A DNA stretch of 64,000 bases from Bacillota bacterium. GTDB taxonomy: Bacteria; Bacillota; Clostridia; Christensenellales; Aristaeellaceae. The stretch covers positions 124,001 to 188,000 of the forward strand of contig JAEZIN010000035.1 of the NCBI GenBank assembly GCA_023436585.1. The letters run 5' to 3'. The position numbers were made by a program, and so were the translations under genes. Below the pieces are notes generated by a model. The model was given only the letters and a program-made list of their open reading frames with translations. It ran no database searches and was not told the DNA's origin. This document shows positions 49,047 through 58,246 of this stretch, one piece after another (positions within the stretch are counted from its first letter, which is position 1; every line of letters starts with the position of its first letter).

Positions 49047-50312
49047 ATGAAAAGGTTTTCCCGTATCTTGGCGTTGACCATGGTCGCTATCATGGTGCTC
49101 TCGCTGGGCGGAGCTGCGATGGCGCAGGAAAAGAAGACCCTCAACGTGTGGCATCTGTGGACGACGGAGTCCGACGCGAATGCCAAGTCCTTCAACATCG
49201 TTTTGAAGCAGTGGCAAGAGCTGCATCCTGATGTCGAAGTCGTGATCGACGCTACCGAGAACGAAGCCTTCAAGACCAAGCTCAAGACCGCCATGGCCGC
49301 CAACGAAGTGCCGGACGTGTTCTTTGCCTGGGGCGGCGGCTTCGCCAAGCCCTTTGTGGAAGCCGGCCAGGTTCTGGCGCTGGACGAATACCTTGCCGAC
49401 GGCACCAAAGACCGTCTGCTGGGCGGCGCTCTGGACAACGTCACCTACGGTGGCAAGACCTACGGCCTGACCTTCATCCAGTGGGTAGGCACCCTGTACT
49501 GCAACAAGGAAATGTTCGATGCCAACGGCATCAATATCCCCACCACCAATGATGAGCTGCTGGCTGCTGTGGCTGCCTTCCAGGCCAAGGGCATTGTGCC
49601 CATCACCGTAGGCGCGAAGGACGGCTGGCCGGCCATGTTCTACCAGAACGTGTACGCCGTGCGCACCGCCGGTGCCCAGCTCTCCAACGAAGCCCTCTCC
49701 GGCGCTTCTTCCTTCAATGCCCCCGAGTTCGTTGCCTCCGCCAAGTACCTGGATGACCTGATCAAGGCTGGTGCCTTTGATCCCGGCGCTCTGGCCCTGA
49801 CCTATGACGAAGCCAAGATCCCCTTCCTGGCGGGCCAAGTTCCCATGATTTATACGGGCAGCTGGCTGGCCGGCGAAATCCAGGATGCGAACCTGTCCCA
49901 GGTTGTGGATAAGGTTGTGGGCGTGAACTGGCCCTCCATCGCTGACGGCAAAGGCGAAGCGACCCAGATCCTGGGCGGCGCCATCGACAGCCTGATGGTC
50001 AGCAACAACACCAAGGACAAGGAACTGGCCGTGGAATTCGTAAAGTACATCACCGAGAACATGTCCCGCGAAAGCTTCAAGCTTGGCGCTGGCATCGCGA
50101 CCTGGAAGATCGATATGACCGGCATCGAAGTGAGCCCGCTGGTTCAGAACATCATCGATTTCGCTTCCAAGTCCACCGGCTCCGTGCTGGCCTGGGATAC
50201 CTTCCTCTCCGGCGAAGCGGCCGAGCGGCATAAGAGCCTCGTGCAGGAAATCTTCGCCGGCCAGCTCACCCCCGAAAACTTCGCGGCCGAAATGGAAAAG
50301 CTGCAGAAGTAA
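49047..50312 (+). CDS. CUT1-type sugar ABC transporter substrate-binding protein
   Basis: A 421-residue exported protein of the MalE/SBP_bac_1 family. The signal peptide ends at AAMAQ (signal peptidase I site); there is no lipobox Cys. KTLNVWHLWTTESDANAKSF, EVPDVFFAWGGGFAKPFVEA and GKTYGLTFIQWVGTLYCNKE are typical. A strong AAGGAGG precedes the ATG. The gene uses optimal-looking codons (GGC, ACC, AAG), suggesting high expression. A hairpin downstream separates it from the permease genes. Confidence 0.9.
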   Translation: MKRFSRILALTMVAIMVLSLGGAAMAQEKKTLNVWHLWTTESDANAKSFNIVLKQWQELHPDVEVVIDATENEAFKTKLKTAMAANEVPDVFFAWGGGFAKPFVEAGQVLALDEYLADGTKDRLLGGALDNVTYGGKTYGLTFIQWVGTLYCNKEMFDANGINIPTTNDELLAAVAAFQAKGIVPITVGAKDGWPAMFYQNVYAVRTAGAQLSNEALSGASSFNAPEFVASAKYLDDLIKAGAFDPGALALTYDEAKIPFLAGQVPMIYTGSWLAGEIQDANLSQVVDKVVGVNWPSIADGKGEATQILGGAIDSLMVSNNTKDKELAVEFVKYITENMSRESFKLGAGIATWKIDMTGIEVSPLVQNIIDFASKSTGSVLAWDTFLSGEAAERHKSLVQEIFAGQLTPENFAAEMEKLQK

Positions 50313-50359
50313 GCTCCTCTGAAAACCATAGGCTGACACCTGCGTGAAAGCCTGACAGC

Positions 50360-50398
50360 ACTATCCCCTACGGAACCTGTTTCGTAGGGGATAGTGTC
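50360..50398 (+). other. Intercistronic hairpin after the binding protein gene
   Basis: Perfect arms ACTATCCCCTACG/CGTAGGGGATAGT enclose a 10-base loop with no T-tract. It lies 48 bp after the binding protein stop and 168 bp before the permease. It probably blocks 3' decay and keeps binding protein mRNA more abundant than permease mRNA. Nothing else is seen in 50399-50565 beyond the permease ribosome binding site. Confidence 0.65.
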
Positions 50399-50565
50399 TA
50401 GATGGCAAGGTTTCTAATGGCAGCAGAGATTCTTGACGTTCTTTACGCATATAGATGCATGGATTTGTTCGCTGCCGGTCTCGCCGGCAAAAGGCCATCG
50501 CCGGCCCAGGATGCCAAAAGGCGCCTTCATGAAAAATGGAGGATTTCGCTGTAGGGGTTGATTAA

Positions 50566-51453
50566 GTGGAAAGAGTCTTCAGGGACAAGCGGGCCATTGC
50601 GATTTTTGTACTCCCGGCCCTCATCGTGTTTTCATCGATTGTCTTGCTGCCCATCCTGTTTTCGGGGTACTACTCCCTGCTGGATTGGAACGGGGCCGGC
50701 AAAAGCACGTTCATCGGCTTTGCCAACTACGTCGAAATGTTCACCAATCCATCCACCTATTTTGTCACAGGAATTATCAATTCGGCCCTGTTGGCCGGGT
50801 TGTCGTTATTCGTTCAGGTGCCGCTGGCGCTGGGCCTCGCCCTCCTTATCTCCCGCGGGATCAAGCTGGAGGCACTCTTCCGGAACGTCTATTTTATCCC
50901 CGTCATCATTTCCACTACGGTTATCGGCCAGTTGTGGATGAAAATATACCACCCCAATAGCGGCATGCTCAACGTGCTGCTCACCAACATCGGGCTTTCC
51001 AGCTGGAAGCACGCCTGGCTCGGCGATCCGAACTATGCGCTGGGCTCCGCCTTTTTCGTGATGATCTGGCAGTACATCGGGTATCACATGCTGCTGCTCT
51101 ATTCCGCCATCAAGGCAATCCCCTCCTCATTGTATGAGGCGGCTGAAATCGACGGCTGTTCCAAGGCGCAGATTTCCCGCCACATCTCCATCCCGCTCAT
51201 CATGCCCATGGTCAAGGTTTGTGTAACCTTCGCGCTTATCGGTTCGCTGAAGACCTTCGACCTGATTTACGTGCTTACCAAGGGCGGTCCCATTCACGCC
51301 ACCGAAGTGCCCACCACGCTTATGTTCAGCAATATATTTCTGAACTACCGCTATGGTATGGGCAGCTCCATGGCAATCTTCATCCTCTTGGAATGCCTGC
51401 TGTTCACGGTTTGCCTGCAGCGGCTGTTCAAGGTGGAAGACCTTGAGTTTTAA
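50566..51453 (+). CDS. CUT1 sugar ABC transporter permease (MalF/UgpA type)
   Basis: A 295-residue permease with six membrane helices. The ATPase-contact motif EAAEIDGCSKAQISRHISIP (EAAxxDGA-like) is at residues ~186-206. The GTG start at 50566 follows GTAGGGG. The partner permease gene starts 5 bp after its stop. No ATPase gene lies in this unit, so it probably shares a general MsmK/MsmX-type ATPase coded elsewhere. Confidence 0.9.
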   Translation: MERVFRDKRAIAIFVLPALIVFSSIVLLPILFSGYYSLLDWNGAGKSTFIGFANYVEMFTNPSTYFVTGIINSALLAGLSLFVQVPLALGLALLISRGIKLEALFRNVYFIPVIISTTVIGQLWMKIYHPNSGMLNVLLTNIGLSSWKHAWLGDPNYALGSAFFVMIWQYIGYHMLLLYSAIKAIPSSLYEAAEIDGCSKAQISRHISIPLIMPMVKVCVTFALIGSLKTFDLIYVLTKGGPIHATEVPTTLMFSNIFLNYRYGMGSSMAIFILLECLLFTVCLQRLFKVEDLEF

Positions 51454-51458
51454 GGAGG

Positions 51459-52301
51459 ATGCAGATGCGTAAATTGACAAAGACAACGAAGAGAGTCCTC
51501 CTGTACGTTGTGCTGTTTGCCATTGCCCTTGTGCAGATTTTCCCGCTTTACTGGCTCTTTACCTTTTCCCTCAAGGACAACATCCAGATTTTCACCACCA
51601 ATCAATTGGGCCTGCCCAATCCCTATCAGTTCAAAAACTTCACGAATGTGCTGGAGAAGGGCAAGGTGGCGACCTTCCTGGTAAACAGCGTGTTGGTCAC
51701 GGTATCCACCATCTTTATATCCACCATCCTGTCCACCATGGCGGCTTATGCCATCGCGCGCATGAAGTGGAAATGGAGCAACCGCACGCTTTTGTACTTC
51801 CTGATGGGCATGATGATTCCGCTGCACGCGACGCTTGTGCCGCTGTTTATTTTCATGAAGCGCACCAGCCTGTATGATACGCCTCTGGCGCTGATCCTGC
51901 CGTATGTGGCGTTTGCCATCCCCATGGCCATCTACATCTTTGTGGGCTTTTTCAAGACCATCCCGCGGGAGATGGAGGAGGCCGCCTGCTTGGACGGCAT
52001 GAGCATCTACGGCATCTTCCTTCGCATCATGGTGCCGCTCATCCGCCCCGCCATCGCCACAGTCGCGATCTTTACGTACTTGAGCTGCTGGAATGAATTG
52101 ATGTTCGCCATTTCCTTCATCAGCAAAGCCCAGTGGAAGACGCTGACCGTGGGCATTCAGGGCATGGTGGGCATGTATGCCACCGACTGGGGCGCGCTGG
52201 GCGCAGGCCTGGTAGTCGCCACGGTACCTACGCTGATCATCTACCTGCTGATGAGCGGTGAAATACAAAAGAGCTTTACCACCGGGGCGCTGAAGGGGTA
52301 A
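51459..52301 (+). CDS. CUT1 sugar ABC transporter permease (MalG/UgpE type)
   Basis: A 280-residue permease with six membrane helices and the ATPase-contact motif MEEAACLDGMSIYGIFLRIM. It begins MRKLTKTTKRVLLYVVLFAI and ends in the usual MSGEIQKSFTTGALKG. AAGGAGG precedes the ATG. It completes the transporter with the preceding permease and binding protein. Confidence 0.9.
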   Translation: MQMRKLTKTTKRVLLYVVLFAIALVQIFPLYWLFTFSLKDNIQIFTTNQLGLPNPYQFKNFTNVLEKGKVATFLVNSVLVTVSTIFISTILSTMAAYAIARMKWKWSNRTLLYFLMGMMIPLHATLVPLFIFMKRTSLYDTPLALILPYVAFAIPMAIYIFVGFFKTIPREMEEAACLDGMSIYGIFLRIMVPLIRPAIATVAIFTYLSCWNELMFAISFISKAQWKTLTVGIQGMVGMYATDWGALGAGLVVATVPTLIIYLLMSGEIQKSFTTGALKG

Positions 52302-52490
52302 TTGATACAGGGGGAATGCCCCCGCCGGATGTACAGCGCTGTGTGCGACGTTTGCGGCCATCCCACCCAGGTTCCCTTCCAGCCCCGCGGCGGCAAGCTC
52401 ATCTACTGCTGTGATTGTTCAACAGGCAGAACCCCAGGTTCTAATTCTACCAACACATCAGCCCCTTGCCTTGCGGCAAGGGGCTTTTTG
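52302..52490 (+). CDS. CxxC zinc-ribbon small protein reading into its terminator (no stop before the hairpin)
   Basis: Directly after the permease stop a frame codes MYSAVCDVCGHPTQVPFQ and GGKLIYCCDC, the pattern of the small CxxC-x17-CxxC zinc-ribbon proteins of Clostridia. The usual proteins end shortly after the second CxxC. Here no stop occurs, and the frame runs through the terminator at 52460-52489 and on, antisense to the next gene. Possible starts are TTG at 52302 or the ATG at 52329. It may be a frameshifted remnant. The end given is the terminator, not a stop codon. Confidence 0.45.
52459..52490 (+). terminator. Terminator of the sugar transporter operon
   Basis: A perfect hairpin AGCCCCTTGCC/GGCAAGGGGCT with a TTGC loop is followed by TTTTTG. 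It ends the plus-strand operon and lies 52 bp before the stop of the converging permease gene. Confidence 0.9.
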
Positions 52491-52541
52491 TGCAGAAAAG
52501 AAGCAAGTGTATTTTATACCCTTTGCACAAGCAGGAAAGGG

Positions 52542-54131
52542 TTAGCCAATATACAGAAGCTCTTTTTTGTCCTTGCGCAGATACAGCACCGCCGTTACCC
52601 CCACAATGGTGAGGAAAGTAATCAGCAGGATCAGGTCCGCGGAAACATTGCTGAGGGCAAGTATACCGGCGATCGGCAGCAGATAACTTACAAAGCCAAT
52701 CAGCATGGCGACCATTACAGACGCGCTTTGCTTGACCGCCCGCATTTCGTTTTCCCAATTAAAAACGGGCATTTTCAGGTTCACTGTGATGCCGACAACG
52801 GCCATGAATACGATATAGACGGCCGGAATGACGATGATCCATATAGCACCCAGGATGGAAGGATGCATTGCCAGCAAACCAAAGACAACCGCAACTATAT
52901 ATTCCGGAGCCGCCACCGCCAGTGCCGCCAGAATTTTGCTATCGAAGATATCCTTGGCTTTTACCGGTATGGTTTTGGCAATCCACCATTGCTTCCCCTC
53001 CATGGATATAGAGCAGGATGCGGGGGATGTGAGGGCCCCGATGGCCGCAAGAAGCAGCGGGAAAACCTTGCCGACCAGCCCTGGAGCCTGAAATACAGCT
53101 TCCAGCTTTTCCGGCCCGGTGACAAACAAGGCGACGGATGCCATTGCCATGAGAATATACCCAATGATGGTGTTGGTCACGTATATGCTCGAAGCAAAAT
53201 ACCGTTTGAGCTCGCGGTAGAACAAAGCCTTCAAGGGCGAATTTGTATTCAGGGCATGCATTTTGTAATTGTTTTTTGCGCTGGTTGCGTTCAGCGCGGT
53301 GCAAATGCCCGTGAAATAGTGCTGCACTGCAAAAACCATCAGCAGGAACAACGCGGCCGAAATGCTGAAAAAGAGCAAGAACGAAGGCAGACTTCCTTCA
53401 ATGGCGCTCCTGCCGAACCAGACAGCCGGCGGATATAATCTCTGAATCTGGGTTGATACAACCCCTGATAGGTTTTTGAGCATTTCTCCATTGATATTTT
53501 CCACATGGCTGGCACTGCCCGTGCTCAAAACCATAAACCCGACCACCAGCAGTACGCTCAGCAGGGAGTTTACCAGGCTCTTTCTCTTCATCCTGGAGCT
53601 TACGGCGGTGATAAACGCGCCAATGATGGTAGCGATGGTGATGGGAAGAAGGGGCAGGAAAAGCACGCCCAGTATGCTGAAAACATAGAAGCTGAAACCC
53701 GGGTGCACCCAAATGCCGTACAGCACAATCCCAGGAATCATGATAAAGCAGCTCATCGCAAGATTCGTAATATACATGCCCAAAAAGCGGCTGACAACGA
53801 TTGCGGTTTTGGAGACGGGCAGCGAGATCAGCGATTCATACGTTCTCATTTGAAAAATGACGCTGCCAGCTTTAAAGAACGTGAAAAACAAAATCAGCAG
53901 GCTCGTGACTGTAAAGAGATATTCGGGAACGACATCGCCTAGCCCGATTCTGATCAGGCCGTCCGAAAAAAGGGCAATGTAAACAATAAGAATTACGCTC
54001 AGCAGCGCCCATATGGCTGCCATGCCGATATAGCGGTGCTTCCTCTGCTTATCTTTCGTATGGCGGAATTCATTGAGCCCGAACAAATTGCAGGTTTGCA
54101 GCTTAACCAGCAATAGTATTTGCTTTAACAT
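52542..54131 (-). CDS. ABC exporter permease, large
   Basis: A 529-residue protein with about twelve membrane segments, of the kind annotated as ABC transporter permease in small-regulator/ATPase/permease operons of Firmicutes. It includes LMVFAVQHYFTGICTALNAT and ALFYRELKRYFASSIYVTNT, the latter a typical ABC-2 coupling region. The start is set at 54131, behind TGGAGGTGG, overlapping the ATPase gene by 29 bp. Substrate unknown; such exporters often remove peptides or drugs. Confidence 0.75.
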   Translation of the reverse strand: MLKQILLLVKLQTCNLFGLNEFRHTKDKQRKHRYIGMAAIWALLSVILIVYIALFSDGLIRIGLGDVVPEYLFTVTSLLILFFTFFKAGSVIFQMRTYESLISLPVSKTAIVVSRFLGMYITNLAMSCFIMIPGIVLYGIWVHPGFSFYVFSILGVLFLPLLPITIATIIGAFITAVSSRMKRKSLVNSLLSVLLVVGFMVLSTGSASHVENINGEMLKNLSGVVSTQIQRLYPPAVWFGRSAIEGSLPSFLLFFSISAALFLLMVFAVQHYFTGICTALNATSAKNNYKMHALNTNSPLKALFYRELKRYFASSIYVTNTIIGYILMAMASVALFVTGPEKLEAVFQAPGLVGKVFPLLLAAIGALTSPASCSISMEGKQWWIAKTIPVKAKDIFDSKILAALAVAAPEYIVAVVFGLLAMHPSILGAIWIIVIPAVYIVFMAVVGITVNLKMPVFNWENEMRAVKQSASVMVAMLIGFVSYLLPIAGILALSNVSADLILLITFLTIVGVTAVLYLRKDKKELLYIG

Positions 54132-54837
54132 TTGAAACCACCTCCATAAATACCGATTCAAGAGACCTGCCGTCCGTTAATTCTTCGGTTTTGCCGGCTT
54201 CAATCAAGTGACCCTCTTTGATAATCGCCACTTTGTTGCACAGCTTCTCAGCGACATCCAGCACGTGGGTGGAAAAGAAGATCGCGGTGCCTTTTGAGCA
54301 CAGTTGATGCATGACTTCCTTCAAATACACGATGGCCTTTGGGTCAAGGCCGACAAAAGGCTCATCCAGTATCATCAGCCTGGGGCTGTGAATCAGCGCG
54401 CCGATCAGTGCCAGCTTCTGCTTCATGCCGTGAGAATATGATGATATGAGGTCTCCCAGCGCACGGGTAAGATCAAAGCCGTCGCTGTAAGTGGCGATCA
54501 GGTGCTCACGCTCCTTTTTGGAAACGCCGAAAACATCCGCCATGTAATTGAGATACTGTATCCCGGTCAAATACTCGTACAAATCGGGATTGTCCGGAAT
54601 ATAGGCGATTTTGGATTTGCACTTCATGGGATCGTCCTTGATGGATACGCCGTCAATCAGAATGTCGCCCTCATCAAAGTCGATGATTCCCACAACCGAT
54701 TTGATGGTCGTTGTTTTTCCTGCGCCGTTATGGCCGATGAATCCGAATATATCGCCCGATTCCACATTTAGTGACAGATGCGATACGGCCGTTTTGCCGC
54801 CCTTATACGTTTTGGTAAGGTTCTTAATGCTTAGCAT
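54103..54837 (-). CDS. ABC exporter ATP-binding protein
   Basis: A 244-residue ATPase. Walker A GHNGAGKTTTIKS near residue 36, signature SSYSHGMKQKLALIGALIHS, Walker B LMILDEPFVGLDP, switch His in FSTHVLD. Translation most likely starts at 54837, properly spaced from AAGGAG in the end of the HTH gene; a GTG at 54846 is closer to that site. It powers the large permease coded next. Confidence 0.9.
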   Translation of the reverse strand: MLSIKNLTKTYKGGKTAVSHLSLNVESGDIFGFIGHNGAGKTTTIKSVVGIIDFDEGDILIDGVSIKDDPMKCKSKIAYIPDNPDLYEYLTGIQYLNYMADVFGVSKKEREHLIATYSDGFDLTRALGDLISSYSHGMKQKLALIGALIHSPRLMILDEPFVGLDPKAIVYLKEVMHQLCSKGTAIFFSTHVLDVAEKLCNKVAIIKEGHLIEAGKTEELTDGRSLESVFMEVVSNVKANTIAG

Positions 54838-54842
54838 ACCAT

Positions 54843-55373
54843 TCACTCCTTGTTCTTCTTTTCGTCTTCACTGGGGGAGGAGATCATCGTCATCCTTCGC
54901 GGTTTTCTGCCTTCACCCGGCTTGTTTTGCAGGGCCTCGGTGAACAGCGCGTTCAGCTTCATCAAAAATTCCATGAATTCTTCGTCTGTCATCATGAGCG
55001 TGGAGGTGGAAAAGGCGAGCATATCTTTGACCGGATCGTTCGCCTCCTGCGCAAAGTATATTTGGAAAGCAGTCATCAGGGAGATCAGGCCGGTCTGAAA
55101 CATGGCCCCGATGTCTTGATTTTTCATATTGCTATCCTGATTTTGCGCAAGCCGGTATGTCCTTTCCACTGCGCCGCGGATTCTTTCCTCCTTCACCACT
55201 TCGATCAGCTTCGCATCCAGCAGCATTTTGACATGACGGTAAAGGCTCGGGGCAGGGATGTCCGTTAGCTCCTTGCACATTTCTCCGGTGGAGCCTTGGC
55301 CATGAACCGCCAGGTATTGAATGAGCCGCTGCCTGGTGGGATTCATAATGATTTCCATGAGGTTTCTTTTCAT
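54843..55373 (-). CDS. HTH regulator of the ABC exporter operon
   Basis: A 176-residue protein with an N-terminal winged helix of the ArsR/HTH_20 type (NPTRQRLIQYLAVHGQGSTG, IPAPSLYRHVKMLLDAKLIE, ERIRGAVERTYRLA) and a helical C-terminal part. It heads the exporter operon. A perfect 18-bp palindrome lies 26 bp upstream of its start, so it most likely represses its own transcription. The inducer is unknown. Confidence 0.85.
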   Translation of the reverse strand: MKRNLMEIIMNPTRQRLIQYLAVHGQGSTGEMCKELTDIPAPSLYRHVKMLLDAKLIEVVKEERIRGAVERTYRLAQNQDSNMKNQDIGAMFQTGLISLMTAFQIYFAQEANDPVKDMLAFSTSTLMMTDEEFMEFLMKLNALFTEALQNKPGEGRKPRRMTMISSPSEDEKKNKE

Positions 55374-55398
55374 AGCACCACTACTCTTTTTAAGAATA

Positions 55399-55416
55399 TT
55401 ATCAACGTTGATAATA
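55399..55416. promoter_or_regulatory. 18-bp perfect palindrome, likely operator
   Basis: ATTATCAACGTTGATAAT is perfectly palindromic with 9-bp arms, in the promoter region of the HTH-exporter operon. Position and symmetry fit a dimeric winged-helix repressor. Confidence 0.75.
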
Positions 55417-55518
55417 ATATCACTGGTTATTTTTTTGTCAATAGCCTTTGCTGATTTTTGTTAAAAAATTTTATCATCGGGAATCGTGCCTCATTTCCAG
55501 GCTGCCAACCACAGCCAC

Positions 55519-55547
55519 TTGTTGCTTTGCACATTCAACAGTATAAT
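55519..55547 (+). promoter_or_regulatory. Promoter of the second YesM/YesN unit
   Basis: TTGTTG (55519-55524) and TATAAT (55542-55547) are spaced 17 bp, 34 bp upstream of the kinase start. Confidence 0.6.
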
Positions 55548-55580
55548 AAAAGTATCAACTGTGTCCGAGGTAAATCGTAT

Positions 55581-57377
55581 ATGCAATCACACCCCAAGAA
55601 ACGGTTTATTCGCAGCTTCCGAGGGCAGCTGATTGTGGCGCTGCTCCTCGTATCCGTTTTACCCTTGATCATCATCCAGGCAGTATCCTACTACCGTATC
55701 GAAAACATCATGAAGGACAATACCAACGCGCTGATTGAGGCCAACGCGTCCGCCATGCTGCGCGGCGTAAAACTGACGCTGGATGGCTACGAAAGCGTGC
55801 TCAACCAGCTCTACGCCGACGACGACCTGGTGGCCATCGCCGGCCGGCTGAATGAAAACAAAGATGTGGCCCTGAATACCAACCAACTGATCCGGGCGCT
55901 TAGGGGAGCTTGCTATGCCAAGGAGCACATACAAGGCATCACTGTGATTTTGAAGGATGGCCGTATGGTCTTTTATGACAAGCTCACCGGCTCCACCATA
56001 CGCAATGCGTGGATGGAGCAGGGCGGCATTGACCCTAAGGCACTGTATAACGAAATTTCTGTAGACAATAAGCTGCACCTTTTGCCCACCCAGTATGCCG
56101 CGCAGGTGGTGTCAGAAAAGGTGTATGTGTTTCACATGGCCAAAAGGCTGCTGGATTACAAGAATATCGAAAAGCAGTTGGGCGTGATCGTGCTGACGGT
56201 GGATGAAACGCTGCTGCGCGATACGCTAAGCGTAGAAGGCGCGACCATCGGCGTGAACGTATTGCTGGATGGGGAGGGGCGGGTCATCTCCGCGCCGATA
56301 TCTAAGTATCTGGGTACCCGGATGCAAGACCCGTTCACCGAATCTGTAGCGCTGGCCGCGGAGAATGGCATGGGCGATACAAAGGGCCTTCGTGCCTATG
56401 CACAAAAGGACAAGAGCCTGAACTGGCAGCTTGTCAGCGTATTGGACCAGGGCGTTATGCTCAGCCGCATTGTGCAGCAGCAGCAAGTGCAACTTTTGCT
56501 TTTGCTATTGGTTCTACTCCTTTTAGCGCTGGTGATCGGGCTGGTCACAGGCCGTATGTCCGCTTCGGTCAAAAAGGTGGCAGGGGCCATGCGCGGCGCG
56601 GGTGCCGGCGACATGGGCGTGCGCGTCGAAAAGGATAAGAGCATGCCGGCGGAGATGGCCGCCATCGCTGAACAGTTCAACCTCATGATGGATGATATAA
56701 GTCATCTGATCGGCAAGGTGAGGGAAGCGTCAAAAAAGCAGCGGGATGCAGAAATCACCATGCTGGAGGCGCAAATCAATCCCCACTTTTTGTACAACAC
56801 CCTGGATACCATCAACTGGATGGCCATCGATGAAAATCAAATGGAAATCTCCCGCGCCATCACGGCCCTGGCCAGAATCTTCCGCTACAGCATTGACAGG
56901 AGCAACCGGCGCGTGGCCGTATCAGACGAAGTGGAGTGGCTCAAGCAGTACCTTTCGCTGCAGCAGATGCGTTTAAAGAACGCTTTTACGTATGATTTGT
57001 CGGTATCGCAAGATGCCCTTTTAAAACGCATCCATAAGCTCATGTTCCAGCCCTTTGTAGAAAACGCCATCCGCCACGGCTTTATGGGGCTCAAACGCCA
57101 GCCGGCGCTTTTCATCACCATCGGCTGTGAAAATGATTCTCTTGCCATAAAAATCGAGGATAATGGCCGGGGCATGGAGGCGGAAAAGCTGGCCGCCCTC
57201 CGTGAGGCCATCGCAAACCGGGAGGAGCAGCCGGGCCATATTGGCATCGTCAACGCCGTGTCCAGGCTGCGCATGTATTACGGTGACGAGATCGAGGTTG
57301 CCATTGACAGCGGGCCGGATATGGGCACAAGGATTCAGATACGCATCCCCCTGGAAAAGGAAGGTGAAAGCGCGTGA
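55581..57377 (+). CDS. YesM-type sensor histidine kinase
   Basis: A 598-residue kinase. Membrane helices at ~16-37 and ~303-325 (the second very Leu-rich, QLLLLLLVLLLLALVIGLV) bracket a Cache-like sensor. HAMP spans ~325-380, His402 lies in QINPHFLYNTLDTINWMAID, and the ATPase part has FQPFVENAIRHGF and DNGRGMEA. The start at 55581 follows CGAGGTAAA; the longer frame crosses the promoter. The regulator gene overlaps its stop (GTGA). Confidence 0.9.
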   Translation: MQSHPKKRFIRSFRGQLIVALLLVSVLPLIIIQAVSYYRIENIMKDNTNALIEANASAMLRGVKLTLDGYESVLNQLYADDDLVAIAGRLNENKDVALNTNQLIRALRGACYAKEHIQGITVILKDGRMVFYDKLTGSTIRNAWMEQGGIDPKALYNEISVDNKLHLLPTQYAAQVVSEKVYVFHMAKRLLDYKNIEKQLGVIVLTVDETLLRDTLSVEGATIGVNVLLDGEGRVISAPISKYLGTRMQDPFTESVALAAENGMGDTKGLRAYAQKDKSLNWQLVSVLDQGVMLSRIVQQQQVQLLLLLLVLLLLALVIGLVTGRMSASVKKVAGAMRGAGAGDMGVRVEKDKSMPAEMAAIAEQFNLMMDDISHLIGKVREASKKQRDAEITMLEAQINPHFLYNTLDTINWMAIDENQMEISRAITALARIFRYSIDRSNRRVAVSDEVEWLKQYLSLQQMRLKNAFTYDLSVSQDALLKRIHKLMFQPFVENAIRHGFMGLKRQPALFITIGCENDSLAIKIEDNGRGMEAEKLAALREAIANREEQPGHIGIVNAVSRLRMYYGDEIEVAIDSGPDMGTRIQIRIPLEKEGESA

Positions 57378-58156
57378 ATATCGTCATCGTAGAGGATGAG
57401 GTACGCATCCGGGAGGGCATTGAAAAGCTGCTTGCGCGCTCCGGCGGGCCATACAAGGTCATAGGCCAGGCGGAAAACGGCGTGGAGGGTTTGAAGGTCA
57501 TCCTGGAACAAAAGCCTGACCTTGTGATCACCGACATCCGCATGCCGGATATGGACGGCATCGAAATGCTCGCAAAACTGCGTGAATCAGGCAGTACCGC
57601 CAAGGCCATTGTCCTCACCGCCTACTCCGAATTTGATTATGCCCGGCAGGCCATCCGCCTTGGCGTCAGCGAATATCTGCTAAAGCCCGTGGTGGTGGAG
57701 GAATTGATGGGCGCGCTTTGCGCGGTGGAGGAAAGGCTGAAGCTGGAGCAAACCGGCCTTCGGGATGCGCTGCCCAAGCTGCTGGAAACGCTGGCACCCA
57801 AAAACGCCGGGGAGCTAAACAGCGCCCAGGTAGGCCTGCTGGTACAAAAGGCCCGGGCCATCGCAGAGCAGCACTTTCAGGATGGCATCACCCTGGATGA
57901 AATCGCTCAAAGGCTTTCGGTGACACCGGAGTACCTGGGCACGCAGATTCACAAGGAGATGGGCATCACCTTCGGCGCGATGATGAAGGCCCTTCGCATC
58001 AGCAAAGCCAAAAAGCTGCTGCTGGAAACGGATAGGAAACTATATGAGATTGCCGAAGCGGTGGGCTATACCGATGCCAAGTATTTTGCGCGTGTTTTCC
58101 AACAGGATATCGGCATTATGCCCCTGGAATTTCGCAGGCTGCACAAGTTGGTTTAG
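57374..58156 (+). CDS. Short response regulator with AraC DNA-binding domain
   Basis: A 260-residue regulator: receiver residues 1-120 with Asp54 (VITDIRMPDMDG) and Lys in EYLLKPVV, then directly the AraC domain (ITLDEIAQRLSVTPEYLGTQ and LYEIAEAVGYTDAKYFARVF). It lacks the long middle region of the other two regulators in the window. The GTG start overlaps the kinase stop. It probably controls the transporter and glycosidase genes that follow. Confidence 0.9.
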   Translation: MNIVIVEDEVRIREGIEKLLARSGGPYKVIGQAENGVEGLKVILEQKPDLVITDIRMPDMDGIEMLAKLRESGSTAKAIVLTAYSEFDYARQAIRLGVSEYLLKPVVVEELMGALCAVEERLKLEQTGLRDALPKLLETLAPKNAGELNSAQVGLLVQKARAIAEQHFQDGITLDEIAQRLSVTPEYLGTQIHKEMGITFGAMMKALRISKAKKLLLETDRKLYEIAEAVGYTDAKYFARVFQQDIGIMPLEFRRLHKLV

Positions 58157-58246
58157 TTTTGTCCCCCATACGTTAGCTATTTCCCGTTTCCTCATATACG
58201 GTGTTCCTGTATCATGAAATCAACAAATATCGGGGAGGAAAATTTC

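Noticed and set aside
49026..50339. A 437-codon open frame antisense to the sugar-binding protein gene.
   Set aside because: Codon usage of the plus-strand gene leaves the opposite frame open. The product is Gly/His/Gln-rich with no motif.
52490..53438. A 376-residue protein extending from the zinc ribbon to 53438.
   Set aside because: Beyond the terminator the frame is antisense to a real permease gene and has no motifs. Only the zinc-ribbon part is credible.
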